Shown here: positions 26,216 to 36,129 of the stretch, one piece after another | Layout: every line of letters begins with the position of its first letter | Position numbering within the stretch: position 1 is the stretch's first letter | Origin: Thiomonas delicata | GTDB taxonomy: Bacteria; Pseudomonadota; Gammaproteobacteria; Burkholderiales; Burkholderiaceae_C | Direction of reading: 5' to 3' | Length of the DNA stretch: 64,000 nucleotides | Assembly (NCBI RefSeq): GCF_900088825.1 | Contig: NZ_LT592170.1 | Span: forward strand, 288,917-352,916 | The notes under the pieces: generated by a model | The model's database searches: none | Told to the model about the DNA's origin: nothing | The model's input: the letters and a program-made list of their open reading frames with translations, nothing else | Program-made: the position numbers and the translations under genes

Positions 26216-26587
26216 GCAAGGTTCTGAGGCTTTGGAGCTTGGCGGCAATCGGCCAGAGGCGTGCGGGGCAAGGACCGCATTCCCGGCTTGGTTGCATTCA
26301 GTTTAGGGGGCTTTCCCGGACACTTCAGGCATAGGCAGTTTCGACCTTGCCATCCTCGGGTTTTGCCCGCGCGCAGCGCTCGCGACGCTGCGCCGCCTCA
26401 TGAAAGACCCCGCGTCGACATCGCGTTGTTGCCGCCGCGGCCCCATCTTTTTACACCCGGTTTACGCGGGCCTGCCTACGCTTTCGACATGCCGACACAC
26501 CAGGACACGCAGGGTTGCGCCGGCGTGCGCCTGCCCACATCGTGGGGCCGCTCGCGGACTGCTGGAGGCGCTCACACGCCGTACGCC
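26216..26587. other. Divergent intergenic region between folE and kdp
   Basis: 372 bases without a convincing gene. It must hold the folE promoter on one side and the kdp promoter on the other. The only notable element is the T-rich TTTTTACACCCGGTTTACGC at 26448-26467, listed separately as a candidate KdpE site. Confidence 0.6.
26445..26467 (+). promoter_or_regulatory. Candidate KdpE operator upstream of kdp
   Basis: ATCTTTTTACACCCGGTTTACG is a T-rich island in GC-rich DNA about 120 bases before the first small kdp gene. TTTTTACACCC resembles the E. coli KdpE site, which as recalled contains TTTTTTTACACCCC, and the TTTAC unit is repeated after 9 bases, as expected for a dimer of an OmpR-type regulator. 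Recognition is by eye only. Confidence 0.45.
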
Positions 26588-26680
26588 ATGGATGGATTCT
26601 GGATTGCCCTGATCGTTGCGCTCTACGCCGCCATGCTCGGTCTGGTGTGGTTTTGCGACCGCTTGCTGCAAAGGAACTGA
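26588..26680 (+). CDS. 30-residue membrane microprotein preceding kdpF
   Basis: MDGFWIALIVALYAAMLGLV... is a single hydrophobic helix followed by WFCDRLLQRN. It ends 7 bp before the kdpF ATG, and AAGGAACTGATGTG at its end supplies the kdpF ribosome-binding region. The helix-then-charged-tail design resembles KdpF itself, so it may be a second small stabilising subunit or a leader peptide. Function is not known. Confidence 0.55.
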   Translation: MDGFWIALIVALYAAMLGLVWFCDRLLQRN

Positions 26681-26687
26681 TGTGAAC

Positions 26688-26771
26688 ATGTTCGACTGGA
26701 TCGGCGGCCTGGGCGCGTTGGCCCTGCTCCTTTACCTGCTGGTTGCGCTCTTTCGCGCGGAGGATTTTTGA
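26688..26771 (+). CDS. kdpF: Potassium-transporting ATPase small subunit KdpF
   Basis: A 27-residue single-helix protein (MFDWIGGLGALALLLYLLVA...) ending LFRAEDF, matching the size and pattern of KdpF, which stabilises the KdpABC complex in the membrane. Its stop codon overlaps the kdpA start (TGATG). Confidence 0.85.
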   Translation: MFDWIGGLGALALLLYLLVALFRAEDF

Positions 26772-28540
26772 TGACTCCCGAATTCTTCGCGCTACTGGCT
26801 GCGCTGCTACTGGTGGTGGTGGGCATGGCACGTCCGCTCGGGCGCTTTTTCGGCTGGATCATGGACGGCCGCCCGGCCTGGGGGCCGCTGGCGCGGCTGG
26901 AAGATGGCCTGCTGCGGCTGTGCGGCGTACGCAGGACCGAGATGGGTTGGCGCGCCTACGCCGTGGCGCTGATGATGTTCAGCCTGCTGGGCACGCTGCT
27001 GCTGTACGCGCTGCAACGCCTGCAGGGCTGGTTGCCGCTCAACCCGCAGCAGCTCGGCGCGATCAGCCCCGACTCCAGCTTCAACACCGCGATCAGCTTC
27101 GTCACCAACACGAATTGGCAGGATTACGCCGGTGAGACCACCATGAGCAATCTCACGCAGATGCTGGGGCTGGCGGTGCAGAACTTTCTCTCGGCGGCTT
27201 CGGGCATCGCCGTGGCCTTCGCGCTGATTCGCGGCTTCGCACGGCATTGCGTGCACGAAATCGGCAACTTCTGGGTGGACCTCTATCGCATCACCGCCTA
27301 CGCCCTGCTGCCGCTGTCGCTCCTGCTGGCCGTGGCGCTGGTGAGCCAGGGCGTGATCCAGAACTTTTCCGCCGACACGCCTGTCACCCTGCTGCAGGCG
27401 ACCACCTACACGGCACCCAAGCTCGACGCCGCCGGGCAAGCGGAGCGGCAGACGGTGACGGTGGCGCGGCAAATCCTGCCGATGGGCCCTGTGGCCTCGC
27501 AGGAGGCGATCAAGGAACTGGGCACCAATGGCGGCGGCTTTTTCAACGCCAATTCGGCCCATCCCTACGAGAACCCGAATGCGCTGAGCAATTTTCTGGA
27601 GATGACCGCGGTGCTGCTGATTCCCGCGGCGCTGGTCTACACCTTCGGCCTGGCGGTGGGCGACACGCGCCAGGGCTGGGCACTGCTGGCGGCCATGGTG
27701 CTGGTGTTCGCGGCGGCTGTCAGCGGCTTGGCCGCGGCCGAGCAGCAAGGCAACCCGGCCATCGCCGCGCTGGGAGTGAACCAGGTCCACAGCGTGCTGC
27801 AGTCCGGCGGCAATATGGAAGGCAAGGAAACCCGCTTCGGCATCGCCGCCTCGGCGCTGTTCGACGCGGTGACGACCACCACGTCCTGCGGCGCGGTGAA
27901 CGCCATGATCGACTCGTTCACGCCCCTCGGCGGGCTGGTGCCGATGGCGCTGATCCAGCTTGGCGAAGTGGTGTTCGGCGGCGTGGGCTCGGGCCTCGCC
28001 GGCATGCTGGTGTTCGCACTGGTGGCGGTGTTCGTCGGCGGGCTGATGATCGGCCGCACGCCGGAATACGTCGGCAAGAAGGTCGAGGCCTTCGACATGA
28101 AGATGGTGTCCATCGCCGTGCTGCTGATGCCCGCGCTGGTGCTGCTCGGCACGGCCCTGGCGGCGGTGGTTCCGGCGGGACTGGCGGGCCTGGCAAACCC
28201 CGGCGCGCACGGGTTTTCGGAAATCTTCTACGCCTTCACCTCGGCCGCCAACAACAATGGCAGCGCCTTCGCCGGGCTCTCGGTGAACACGCCGTTCTAC
28301 AACGGCTGGCTAGGCGTGGTCATGTTGTTCGGACGCTTTGGGGTGATGGTGCCGACGCTGGCGCTGGCCGGCTCGCTGGCGGCGAAAAAACGCATTCCCG
28401 CAGGCGGCGGCACGCTTCCCACCCATGGCCCGCTGTTCATCAGTCTGCTCATCGGCGTGCTGCTGCTGGTGGGGGCCCTCAACTTTTTCCCGGCGTGGGG
28501 ACTGGGTCCCGTCGTGGAGCAATTACAGCTCTGGAAGTGA
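26771..28540 (+). CDS. kdpA: Potassium-transporting ATPase, K+-channel subunit KdpA
   Basis: A 589-residue membrane protein, the K+-binding and translocating subunit. It has ten membrane helices and the four selectivity-filter loops: [48 protein letters not shown] and [13 protein letters not shown]. The ATG at 26771 overlaps the kdpF stop; a TTG three bases earlier is in frame but unnecessary. Length is at the long end of normal. Confidence 0.95.
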   Translation: MTPEFFALLAALLLVVVGMARPLGRFFGWIMDGRPAWGPLARLEDGLLRLCGVRRTEMGWRAYAVALMMFSLLGTLLLYALQRLQGWLPLNPQQLGAISPDSSFNTAISFVTNTNWQDYAGETTMSNLTQMLGLAVQNFLSAASGIAVAFALIRGFARHCVHEIGNFWVDLYRITAYALLPLSLLLAVALVSQGVIQNFSADTPVTLLQATTYTAPKLDAAGQAERQTVTVARQILPMGPVASQEAIKELGTNGGGFFNANSAHPYENPNALSNFLEMTAVLLIPAALVYTFGLAVGDTRQGWALLAAMVLVFAAAVSGLAAAEQQGNPAIAALGVNQVHSVLQSGGNMEGKETRFGIAASALFDAVTTTTSCGAVNAMIDSFTPLGGLVPMALIQLGEVVFGGVGSGLAGMLVFALVAVFVGGLMIGRTPEYVGKKVEAFDMKMVSIAVLLMPALVLLGTALAAVVPAGLAGLANPGAHGFSEIFYAFTSAANNNGSAFAGLSVNTPFYNGWLGVVMLFGRFGVMVPTLALAGSLAAKKRIPAGGGTLPTHGPLFISLLIGVLLLVGALNFFPAWGLGPVVEQLQLWK

Positions 28541-28547
28541 GAATGGC

Positions 28548-30710
28548 ATGACACGCAAGTCCCTACCCTTGTTCGATCCCGCGCTGATGCGCGCGGCGCT
28601 GCTGGAGTCGTTCGCCAAGCTCGACCCGCGGCAGCAATGGCGCAACCCGGTGATGTTCGTGGTGTATGTGGGCAGCCTGTTCACCAGCGCGTTGTGGGTG
28701 CAGGCGCTGGCTGGCCATGGCGAGGCGCCGGCCTGGTTCATCGGCACCGTGACGCTGTGGCTGTGGTTCACGGTGCTGTTCGCCAACTTCGCCGAGGCTC
28801 TGGCCGAAGGTCGGGCGCGGGCTCAGGCCGCATCGCTGCGCGGCATGAAGAAAACCGTGCTCGCCAAGAAGCTGGCCGCGCCGCACTTCGGCGCCGCCTG
28901 GACGCAGACACCCGGCGAAAGCCTGCGCCGCGGCGACGTGGTGCTGGTGGAAACCGGCGACCTGCTGCCCTGCGACGGCGAGGTGATCGAGGGCATGGCC
29001 TCGGTGGACGAGAGCGCCATCACCGGCGAATCGGCCCCGGTGATCCGCGAGTCCGGTGGCGATTTCTCGGCCGTGACCGGTGGCACCATGGTGCTGTCGG
29101 ACTGGATCGTGGTGCGCTGCAGTGCCGACCCCGGCGAGTCCTTTCTCGACCGCATGATCGGCCTGGTTGAAGGCGCGAAGCGGCGCAAGACACCGAACGA
29201 GATCGCGCTGACCATTCTGCTGGTGGCGCTGACCCTGGTGTTCCTGCTGGTGACGGTGACGCTGCTGCCGTTTTCCATCTACGCCGTGAACGCCAGCCAC
29301 GCCGGCGCTCCGGTCACGCTCACGGTGCTGGTGGCGCTGCTGGTCTGCCTCATCCCCACCACCATCGGCGGCCTGCTCTCGGCCATCGGCGTCGCCGGCA
29401 TGGGGCGCATGCTGCTGGCCAATGTGGTGGCCACCTCGGGCCGCGCCATCGAGGCCGCAGGTGATGTCGACGTGCTGCTGCTGGACAAGACCGGAACCAT
29501 CACCCTGGGCAACCGCCAGGCCAGTGCCTTCCTGCCCGCACCGGGTGTGGGCATGCTCGAACTGGCCGACGCGGCGCGCCTGGCCTCGCTGGCGGACGAG
29601 ACGCCCGAGGGCCGCAGCATCGTGGTGCTGGCAAGGCAGCACGGCACGCCGGACGAGCCCGCGGCCGACCCGCAGGCCAGCTTCGTGGCGTTTTCGGCAC
29701 ACACCCGCATGAGTGGGGTGGACCTGCCCGGGCGCAGCATCCGCAAAGGCTCGGCCGATGCGATCAAACGCTGGTGTGCCGACGCGTTGGCGCCCCCAGG
29801 CCAGCCGTTGCGTGCCGAGCCACCCGAGGATGCGAGCAGGCACGACCCGGCGCGTCTTCCGGACGACGCCTGGCCCGCCGCCGTCGTGCGCCATGTCGAA
29901 GAGGTGGCGCGGCGCGGCGGCACGCCGCTGGTGGTGGCCGAGCAGGTCCACACCGGGACGGCCCGCCACCCCTGCGTGCTCGGCGTGGTGGAGCTGAAGG
30001 ACATTGTCAAAAGCGGCATCAAGGAGCGTTTCGCCCAGTTGCGCCGCATGGGCATTCGCACGGTGATGATCACCGGCGACAACCGCCTCACCGCCGCCGC
30101 CATCGCCGCCGAGGCGGGGGTGGACGACTTTCTCGCCGAAGCCACACCGGAGAACAAGCTCGACCTCATTCGCAAGACCCAGGCCGAGGGCCGGCTGGTG
30201 GCCATGACCGGCGACGGCACCAACGACGCGCCGGCACTGGCGCAGGCCGACGTTGCCGTGGCCATGCACAGCGGCACGCAGGCGGCGAAGGAAGCCGGGA
30301 ATATGGTGGACCTGGACTCCAACCCCACCAAGCTGATCGAGGTGGTGGAGATCGGCAAGCAGATGCTGATGACGCGCGGCGCGCTGACCACCTTCAGCAT
30401 CGCCAACGATATCGCCAAGTACTTCGCCATCATCCCGGCGGCCTTCGTCGCCACCTATCCGCAGCTCGGCGCGCTCAACGTCATGCACCTGACCTCGCCC
30501 GACTCGGCCATCCTCGCGGCGGTGATATTCAACGCCCTCATCATCGTCGTCCTCATCCCGCTGGCGCTCAAGGGCGTGCGTTACCGCCCGCTGGGCGCCG
30601 CGGTGCTGCTGCGCCGCAACCTGCTGCTCTACGGCCTTGGCGGCATCGTCGCGCCCTTCATCGGCATCAAGCTCATCGACATGCTGCTGACCGTGCTGGG
30701 CCTGTCTTGA
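28548..30710 (+). CDS. kdpB: Potassium-transporting ATPase, ATP-binding subunit KdpB
   Basis: A 720-residue P-type ATPase driving K+ uptake. Motifs: actuator TGES in [16 protein letters not shown], phosphorylated Asp in [13 protein letters not shown] (Asp at about 313), KGSAD nucleotide-site Lys, and hinge [14 protein letters not shown]. It is 20-40 residues longer than E. coli KdpB, mainly from an insertion in the nucleotide-binding domain around residues 420-465 ([20 protein letters not shown]). It starts 7 bp after kdpA. Confidence 0.95.
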   Translation: MTRKSLPLFDPALMRAALLESFAKLDPRQQWRNPVMFVVYVGSLFTSALWVQALAGHGEAPAWFIGTVTLWLWFTVLFANFAEALAEGRARAQAASLRGMKKTVLAKKLAAPHFGAAWTQTPGESLRRGDVVLVETGDLLPCDGEVIEGMASVDESAITGESAPVIRESGGDFSAVTGGTMVLSDWIVVRCSADPGESFLDRMIGLVEGAKRRKTPNEIALTILLVALTLVFLLVTVTLLPFSIYAVNASHAGAPVTLTVLVALLVCLIPTTIGGLLSAIGVAGMGRMLLANVVATSGRAIEAAGDVDVLLLDKTGTITLGNRQASAFLPAPGVGMLELADAARLASLADETPEGRSIVVLARQHGTPDEPAADPQASFVAFSAHTRMSGVDLPGRSIRKGSADAIKRWCADALAPPGQPLRAEPPEDASRHDPARLPDDAWPAAVVRHVEEVARRGGTPLVVAEQVHTGTARHPCVLGVVELKDIVKSGIKERFAQLRRMGIRTVMITGDNRLTAAAIAAEAGVDDFLAEATPENKLDLIRKTQAEGRLVAMTGDGTNDAPALAQADVAVAMHSGTQAAKEAGNMVDLDSNPTKLIEVVEIGKQMLMTRGALTTFSIANDIAKYFAIIPAAFVATYPQLGALNVMHLTSPDSAILAAVIFNALIIVVLIPLALKGVRYRPLGAAVLLRRNLLLYGLGGIVAPFIGIKLIDMLLTVLGLS

Positions 30711-30756
30711 ACCCCCGGCGACGCGGCCCTGCATCGCTCAATCCAAGCCACCAGCC

Positions 30757-31347
30757 ATGAAATCCGTCCTGCGTCCCGCCATCAGCCTGCTCCTGCTGTT
30801 CACCCTGGTCACCGGCCTGCTCTACCCGCTGGCCGTCACCGGCCTCGCCCAAGTGCTGTTTCCCTGGCAGGCCAACGGCTCGGTGCTCGCGGTGCGAGGC
30901 CGCCCCATCGGTTCGGCGCTGATCGGCCAGAACTTCACCGCGCCCGGTTATTTCTGGAGCCGTCCCTCGGCCACCAGCGTCTATCCCGACAACGCCATGG
31001 CCTCGGGCGGCTCCAACCTCGGGCCGACCAATCCGGCCTTGATCGAGGCGGTGAAGGCGCGCATCGCCGCCCTGCGCGCGGCCGACCCCGGCGACACCAG
31101 CGCGGTGCCGGTGGACCTCGTCACCGCCTCCGCCAGTGGACTGGACCCGCAAATCTCCCTGGCTGCCGCCGAATACCAGGCCGCACGCGTGGCCCGGGCG
31201 CGGCATGTGCCGCTGGCGCGGGTGCAGGCGCTCATCGCGCGATACGCCCGCCACCGCTGGCTCGGACTGTTCGGCACGCCGCGGGTGAATGTGCTGGAAT
31301 TGAATCTGGCCCTCGACGGCCTGACGACGCGACGCATGGACGGTTGA
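30757..31347 (+). CDS. kdpC: Potassium-transporting ATPase subunit KdpC
   Basis: A 196-residue protein with one N-terminal membrane helix (PAISLLLLFTLVTGLLYPLA) and a periplasmic domain with the signatures LIGQNFTAPGYFWSRPSATS, ASGGSNLGPTNPAL and SASGLDPQISLAAAEYQAAR. KdpC raises the ATP affinity of the complex. It is 46 bp downstream of kdpB. Confidence 0.95.
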   Translation: MKSVLRPAISLLLLFTLVTGLLYPLAVTGLAQVLFPWQANGSVLAVRGRPIGSALIGQNFTAPGYFWSRPSATSVYPDNAMASGGSNLGPTNPALIEAVKARIAALRAADPGDTSAVPVDLVTASASGLDPQISLAAAEYQAARVARARHVPLARVQALIARYARHRWLGLFGTPRVNVLELNLALDGLTTRRMDG

Positions 31348-31380
31348 AAATTCCAGCATGGACGCTTCACACTTTCACGC

Positions 31381-34269
31381 ATGGGTGGACATCCATCATT
31401 CCTGCATGCATGGACCGCCACATTGACTGATCCCGAAGCCCGCCTCTCGCCCGATGCGCTGCTGGCCCAGGTCCAGCAGAACGATGCCCAGGCGCATCGC
31501 GGCAAGCTCAAGATCTTCTTCGGCGCCTCGCCCGGTGTCGGCAAGACCTATGCCATGCTCAAGGCCGCGCGCCGGCTGCGCGAACAGGGAGTGGACGTGT
31601 GCATCGGCATCGTCGAGACCCATGGCCGCGCCGACACCGCGCGACTGCTGGAAGACATGGAGCCGCTGGCGTTGCGCGAGGTCCGCCGCGGTCGGCTCAC
31701 CCTGCGCGAATTCGACCTCGCTGCCGCGCTGCAGCGCCACCCCGCGGTGCTTCTGGTGGACGAACTGGCGCACAGCAACGCGCCGGGCTGTCGTCACCCC
31801 AAGCGCTGGCAAGACGTGGAGGAATTGCTGGCCAGCGGCGTCGACATCTACACCACGCTGAACGTGCAGCACCTGGAGAGTGTGAGCGACATCGTCGGCA
31901 GCATCACCGGCGTGCAGGTGCGCGAGACCCTGCCCGATCGCGTGTTCGAGGCGGCCGACGAGGTGGTGCTGGTCGACCTTCCGCCGGACGAGCTGCTCCA
32001 GCGCCTGCGGGACGGCAAAGTCTATCTGCCCGAGCAGGCCGCGCACGCCGTGCGCAACTTCTTCCGCAAGGGCAACCTGCTGGCGCTGCGCCAACTCGCG
32101 CTGCGGCTCACCGCTGAGCAGGTGGAAGGCGAAATGCGCGACTACCGAAGCAGCCGCGTGGGCGGCCAGGTGTGGGATGCCGCCGAAGCCCTGCTGGTGT
32201 GCGTGGGACCACACGACGATGCCAGCCTGGTGCGCGCCGCGGCGCGCCTGGCCGACGCCCTGCACGCCCGCTGGCACGTCATCACGGTGGAAACCCCGGC
32301 GCTGCAAAGCCGACACGAAGCGCGGCGCGATCATGCTCTCAAACTGCTGCAGTTGGCGCGCGAGCTCGGCGCTCAAACCGCCATGCTCTCCGGAGCGAAT
32401 GCCGCCGAGGCTGCGCTGGTCTACGCCCGCACCCACAACCTCAACCGCGCGATGCTGGGCCGCTCGCCCACTTGGGCCTGGTGGCGGCGCCTGCTCGGCC
32501 GCTCGACCACCGCGCTGCTGGCGCACCAGGCACCCGACCTCGACCTCATTCTCATCACCCGCGCAACGCAGACCCTGCGCCCTGCGGCGGCGCGGTCGGC
32601 CTTCGACCTGCCGCAAGCCGGAGCGTTGTGGCGGCGCTACCTACCCGCGCTGCTCATCTCAGGCGCCATCACCCTGCTCGCCAGTCCGCTGCGCAGTTAT
32701 TTCGACCTCTCCAACACGGTCATGCTCTTCATGCTCGGGGTCGTGGCCGTGGCCTTGCGCTTCGGCCGCGGACCCGCGGCGCTGTCGGCCATCGTCAACG
32801 TGTTGGCATTTGATTATTTCTACGTGCCGCCGCGCTTTTCCTTCGCCGTGAGCGACGTGCAATACATCTTCACCTTCGGCGTCATGCTCGGTGTGGGCCT
32901 GCTCATCGGCCACCTCACTTCGCACCTGCACTTCCAGGCCATGGTCGCGGAACAACGCGAACGCCGCACCCACGATTTATACGAACTCTCGCGCGAGCTT
33001 TCCGGCGCGCTCACCACCGACCAGGTGGCCGAGATCGGCGAGCGCGTGGTGCAGGCCAGCTTTCGCTGCCGCGCCAGCCTGCTCCTGCTCGGCATGGACG
33101 ACAGCCTGCAACCGGGCGCAGACGCCGCTTCCGGCACGGCCCTACCGGTCGACGCCGAACTCGCGCGCTGGTGCCTGCAGCACGGCGAACCCGCCGGCCA
33201 TGGCACGGACACCTTGCCGAGCGCGGCGCTGTTCTACCTGCCGCTGAAGGCGCCCATGCGCGTACGCGGCGTGCTGGTGGTGGACCCTGGCGACACCCGC
33301 CTGTCCACCATCCCCGAGTTGCGGCGGCTGCTGGAAACCTGCGCCACGCAAATCGCCATTGCGCTGGAACGCATCCATTTCGTCAGCGTGGCGCAGGACA
33401 CGCTGCTGGCGATGCAGGCCGAGCGCATGCGCAACTCGCTGCTGTCGACCCTGTCGCACGATCTGCGCACGCCACTCACCTCGCTGGTGGGCGCCGCCGA
33501 AGTTCTGGCCTCGCAACTCGCCGCCCAGTGCGCCACCCCTTGCGCCACCCAAGCCACGGCCAGCGCTGCATCGCTGCATGCCCAGGCCCTGATCATCATG
33601 CGGCAAGCCCGGCGACTGGCCCACATGGTGGACGACCTGCTCGACATGGCACGGCTGCAGTCCGGCCAGGTGACGCTGCGGCACGACTGGCAATCGGTCG
33701 AGGAACTGGTGGGCAGCGCGCTGCGTGCGGTGGACCCTGCGCAACTGGCGCAGCACCCGCTGCACATCGACCTGCCCGCCGATTTTCCGCTCGTGCGCGC
33801 CGATGCCGTGCTGCTGGAGCGCGTGCTGGTCAATCTGCTGGACAACGCACTGAAGTTCACCCCGCCCGGCACGCCGCTGGGCGTGCGCGCGCAGGTGCAG
33901 GGAGCCGAAGCGCTCCTCACCGTGTGGGACCAGGGCCCGGGGCTGCCGCACGGGCGCGAGCGTGCGGTGTTCGAAAAATTCACACGGGGCGAACCCGAAT
34001 CGTCCATTCCGGGCGTGGGACTGGGCCTGGCCATCTGCCGGGTCATCGTCGAGGCGCACGGCGGCACGATCGCGGCGGCGAACCAGCCCATGGGCGGCGC
34101 TGCGTTCAGCGTGCGTCTGCCACTGCAGACCGCGCCGCAACTGGAACCCGCCGGCGACGCCGAGCACGAGGCCGAGACCGGCAAATCGCCCGCCGCGGCG
34201 ACGGTGGATCCAGCGGCCCACGCGCTCGAGCCGACGGCCGCGCCGCCGACCTCGCCGGAATTGCCATGA
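31381..34269 (+). CDS. kdpD: Sensor histidine kinase KdpD
   Basis: A 962-residue kinase sensing K+ limitation or turgor. Domains in order: KdpD N-domain with Walker A GASPGVGKTY (about 48-57) and LVDELAHSNAPG; a USP-like region (about 265-400) with LGRSPTWAWWRRLLG; four membrane helices (about 420-520); a GAF-like region; HisKA with His in LLSTLSHDLRTPLTSLVGAA (about 693); HATPase with LLDNALKFTPPG and GVGLGLAICRVIVEAHGG. An Ala/Pro/Glu-rich tail of about 50 residues ends the protein. The ATG at 31381 lacks a clear ribosome-binding site; a TTG at 31423 (L-T-D-P-E-A-R) is an alternative. Stop overlaps kdpE (ATGA). Confidence 0.93.
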   Translation: MGGHPSFLHAWTATLTDPEARLSPDALLAQVQQNDAQAHRGKLKIFFGASPGVGKTYAMLKAARRLREQGVDVCIGIVETHGRADTARLLEDMEPLALREVRRGRLTLREFDLAAALQRHPAVLLVDELAHSNAPGCRHPKRWQDVEELLASGVDIYTTLNVQHLESVSDIVGSITGVQVRETLPDRVFEAADEVVLVDLPPDELLQRLRDGKVYLPEQAAHAVRNFFRKGNLLALRQLALRLTAEQVEGEMRDYRSSRVGGQVWDAAEALLVCVGPHDDASLVRAAARLADALHARWHVITVETPALQSRHEARRDHALKLLQLARELGAQTAMLSGANAAEAALVYARTHNLNRAMLGRSPTWAWWRRLLGRSTTALLAHQAPDLDLILITRATQTLRPAAARSAFDLPQAGALWRRYLPALLISGAITLLASPLRSYFDLSNTVMLFMLGVVAVALRFGRGPAALSAIVNVLAFDYFYVPPRFSFAVSDVQYIFTFGVMLGVGLLIGHLTSHLHFQAMVAEQRERRTHDLYELSRELSGALTTDQVAEIGERVVQASFRCRASLLLLGMDDSLQPGADAASGTALPVDAELARWCLQHGEPAGHGTDTLPSAALFYLPLKAPMRVRGVLVVDPGDTRLSTIPELRRLLETCATQIAIALERIHFVSVAQDTLLAMQAERMRNSLLSTLSHDLRTPLTSLVGAAEVLASQLAAQCATPCATQATASAASLHAQALIIMRQARRLAHMVDDLLDMARLQSGQVTLRHDWQSVEELVGSALRAVDPAQLAQHPLHIDLPADFPLVRADAVLLERVLVNLLDNALKFTPPGTPLGVRAQVQGAEALLTVWDQGPGLPHGRERAVFEKFTRGEPESSIPGVGLGLAICRVIVEAHGGTIAAANQPMGGAAFSVRLPLQTAPQLEPAGDAEHEAETGKSPAAATVDPAAHALEPTAAPPTSPELP

Positions 34270-34961
34270 CCACCCCGTCCAGCCTGATCCTGGTGGTCGA
34301 GGACGAGGCCGAGATACGGCGCTTCGTTCGCGCAGCGCTGGAGGGCGAGGGCTACCGCGTGTGCGAGTCGGCGACCATGTCGCGCGGCCTGATCGACGCC
34401 GGCACGCGCAAGCCGGACCTCGTGATCCTCGACCTGGGTCTGCCGGATGGCGACGGTATCGACTTCATCCGCGACTTCCGCGGCTGGAGCGGCGCGCCGC
34501 TCATCGTGCTGTCGGCGCGCTTGGCCGAAGCCGCCAAGGTGGCCGCGCTCGACCAGGGCGCCGACGATTACCTCGGCAAACCTTTCGGCGTGGCCGAGCT
34601 GCTGGCGCGGGTGCGCGCAGCGCTGCGTCGTCCGCCCGCGGGCAACGCGGCGCCCAGCGAACCCCTGCGCTTCGGCCGCGTAGAGCTTGACATGGTGCGG
34701 CGCCTGGTGCGACGCGACGGCGAGGACCTGCGCCTGACCGTGATGGAGTACCGCCTGCTGTGCGCCCTGGCCAGCCGCCCCGGCCTGGTGCTGACCCACC
34801 GCCAGCTGCTGCGCGAAGTCTGGGGGCCGGGCTATGTGGAGCATGGCCATTACCTGCGCATCTACATGGGTCGCCTGCGCCACAAGCTGGAAGACGATCC
34901 GACCCGCCCGCGCCACCTGCTGACCGAGGTCGGCGTGGGCTACCGCTTCATGACGGGTTGA
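34266..34961 (+). CDS. kdpE: Response regulator KdpE
   Basis: A 231-residue OmpR-type regulator: receiver with EDE acidic pocket, phospho-Asp in LVILDLGLPDGDGIDF, Lys in YLGKPFGVAELLARVR, and winged HTH with LTHRQLLREVWGPGYVEH and YMGRLRHKLEDDPTRPRHLL, which is KdpE-specific. It should activate kdpFABC when phosphorylated by KdpD; the candidate site at 26445-26467 would be its target. Start overlaps the kdpD stop. Confidence 0.95.
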   Translation: MTTPSSLILVVEDEAEIRRFVRAALEGEGYRVCESATMSRGLIDAGTRKPDLVILDLGLPDGDGIDFIRDFRGWSGAPLIVLSARLAEAAKVAALDQGADDYLGKPFGVAELLARVRAALRRPPAGNAAPSEPLRFGRVELDMVRRLVRRDGEDLRLTVMEYRLLCALASRPGLVLTHRQLLREVWGPGYVEHGHYLRIYMGRLRHKLEDDPTRPRHLLTEVGVGYRFMTG

Positions 34962-35088
34962 GCCGTGCGGCGTCTTGGCCGTCTGCCCATGCCCGCCCTC
35001 CGGTCATGATCTTGGCGCGGGATCGGCGCATGGTGTAATCGGCTAGGCTTTTCCAGCTGCTGCAACCATCTTCCGTTCCGCACAGATC

Positions 35089-36108
35089 ATGGCTTCAACC
35101 CACGACGATCATCACCACGGCCCCGCGCACGACGACCATGCGCGGGGTGGCGGTCATCACCACCATGGCGCCGGGGCGAGCGCGCGGCGCCTGGGATGGG
35201 CGCTCGCCATCCTGCTGGTGTTCACCGTGCTGGAGGCGGCTGGCGGCTGGTGGGCGAACTCGCTGGCGCTGTTGTCGGACGCGGTGCACATGGCCGCCGA
35301 CACTGCCGCCCTGGGCCTGGCCATGTTCGCCCAGATCATCGCCGCCCGTCCCGCGAACGCGCGCCTGAGCTATGGCTGGCAGCGCAGCCCGGCGCTGGCG
35401 GCCTTCGTCAACGGCCTGGCACTGTTGCTTCTGACCGTGTGGGTGGTGGTGGAGGCGCTGCTGCGCCTGTTCCGCCCGGAAGACGTGCAGGCCGGCTGGA
35501 TGCTGGGCATCGCCGTGGCCGGCGGGCTGGCCAATGTCTGGGTCTTCATGGTGCTGTCGGGCGGCGCCTCGCTCAACGAACGCGGCGCGCGCGCGCATGT
35601 GCTGGGCGATCTGCTCGGGTCGGCCGCCGCCGTGTTGGCCGCCGTCATCATCCTGCTCACCGGCTGGACCGTGGCCGACCCGCTGCTGTCGCTGTTCATC
35701 TCGGCCATGATCCTGCGCACCGGCTGGCACATCACGCGCCACAGCGCCCATGTGCTGCTCGAGGGCGCCCCGCCCGGCTTCGACGAGGCGCGCGTGCACC
35801 GCGAACTCGCCGGCCTGCCCGGACTCGCCGGGGTGCATCATGTGCATGCCTGGTCGCTCTCGGGCGAGCAAACCCTGGTCACGCTGCACGCCGCGCTGCA
35901 CACCGGGGCCGACGCCGACGGCACCCTGCACTCCATCCACCACCGCCTGCGCGAACACCTCGGCATCGCCCACGCCACGGTGCAGATCGAGACCGGCGCT
36001 TGTGCCGACGCACTGCGCGACGAACAGTGTGGCTGCGGCGGCGCGGCGGCGCCGCATGGCCAGAATCCCACGCCGGCGCATGGCTCGCCTCACGGCCATG
36101 CGCATTGA
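35089..36108 (+). CDS. Cation diffusion facilitator metal exporter, His-rich at both ends
   Basis: A 339-residue inner-membrane transporter of the CDF family (CzcD/ZitB type), exchanging Zn2+ or similar divalent metal for protons. Six membrane helices lie at about 35-210; the metal site is formed by SLALLSDAVHMAADTAAL (helix 2, HxxxD) and ARAHVLGDLLGSAAA (helix 5, HxxxD). His clusters flank it: DDHHHGPAHDDHARGGGHHHH at the N-terminus (residues 5-25) and HGSPHGHAH at the end, together with a CGCGG stretch, likely cytoplasmic metal-gathering segments. The gene stands alone after kdpE, convergent with the hydroxylase gene. Confidence 0.9.
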   Translation: MASTHDDHHHGPAHDDHARGGGHHHHGAGASARRLGWALAILLVFTVLEAAGGWWANSLALLSDAVHMAADTAALGLAMFAQIIAARPANARLSYGWQRSPALAAFVNGLALLLLTVWVVVEALLRLFRPEDVQAGWMLGIAVAGGLANVWVFMVLSGGASLNERGARAHVLGDLLGSAAAVLAAVIILLTGWTVADPLLSLFISAMILRTGWHITRHSAHVLLEGAPPGFDEARVHRELAGLPGLAGVHHVHAWSLSGEQTLVTLHAALHTGADADGTLHSIHHRLREHLGIAHATVQIETGACADALRDEQCGCGGAAAPHGQNPTPAHGSPHGHAH

Positions 36109-36129
36109 TGCTTGCGTGGGTGTGCCGGC

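Noticed and set aside
28563..30734. Minus-strand open frame of 723 codons
   Set aside because: Antisense to kdpB, which has all P-type ATPase motifs. No motif in the antisense product.
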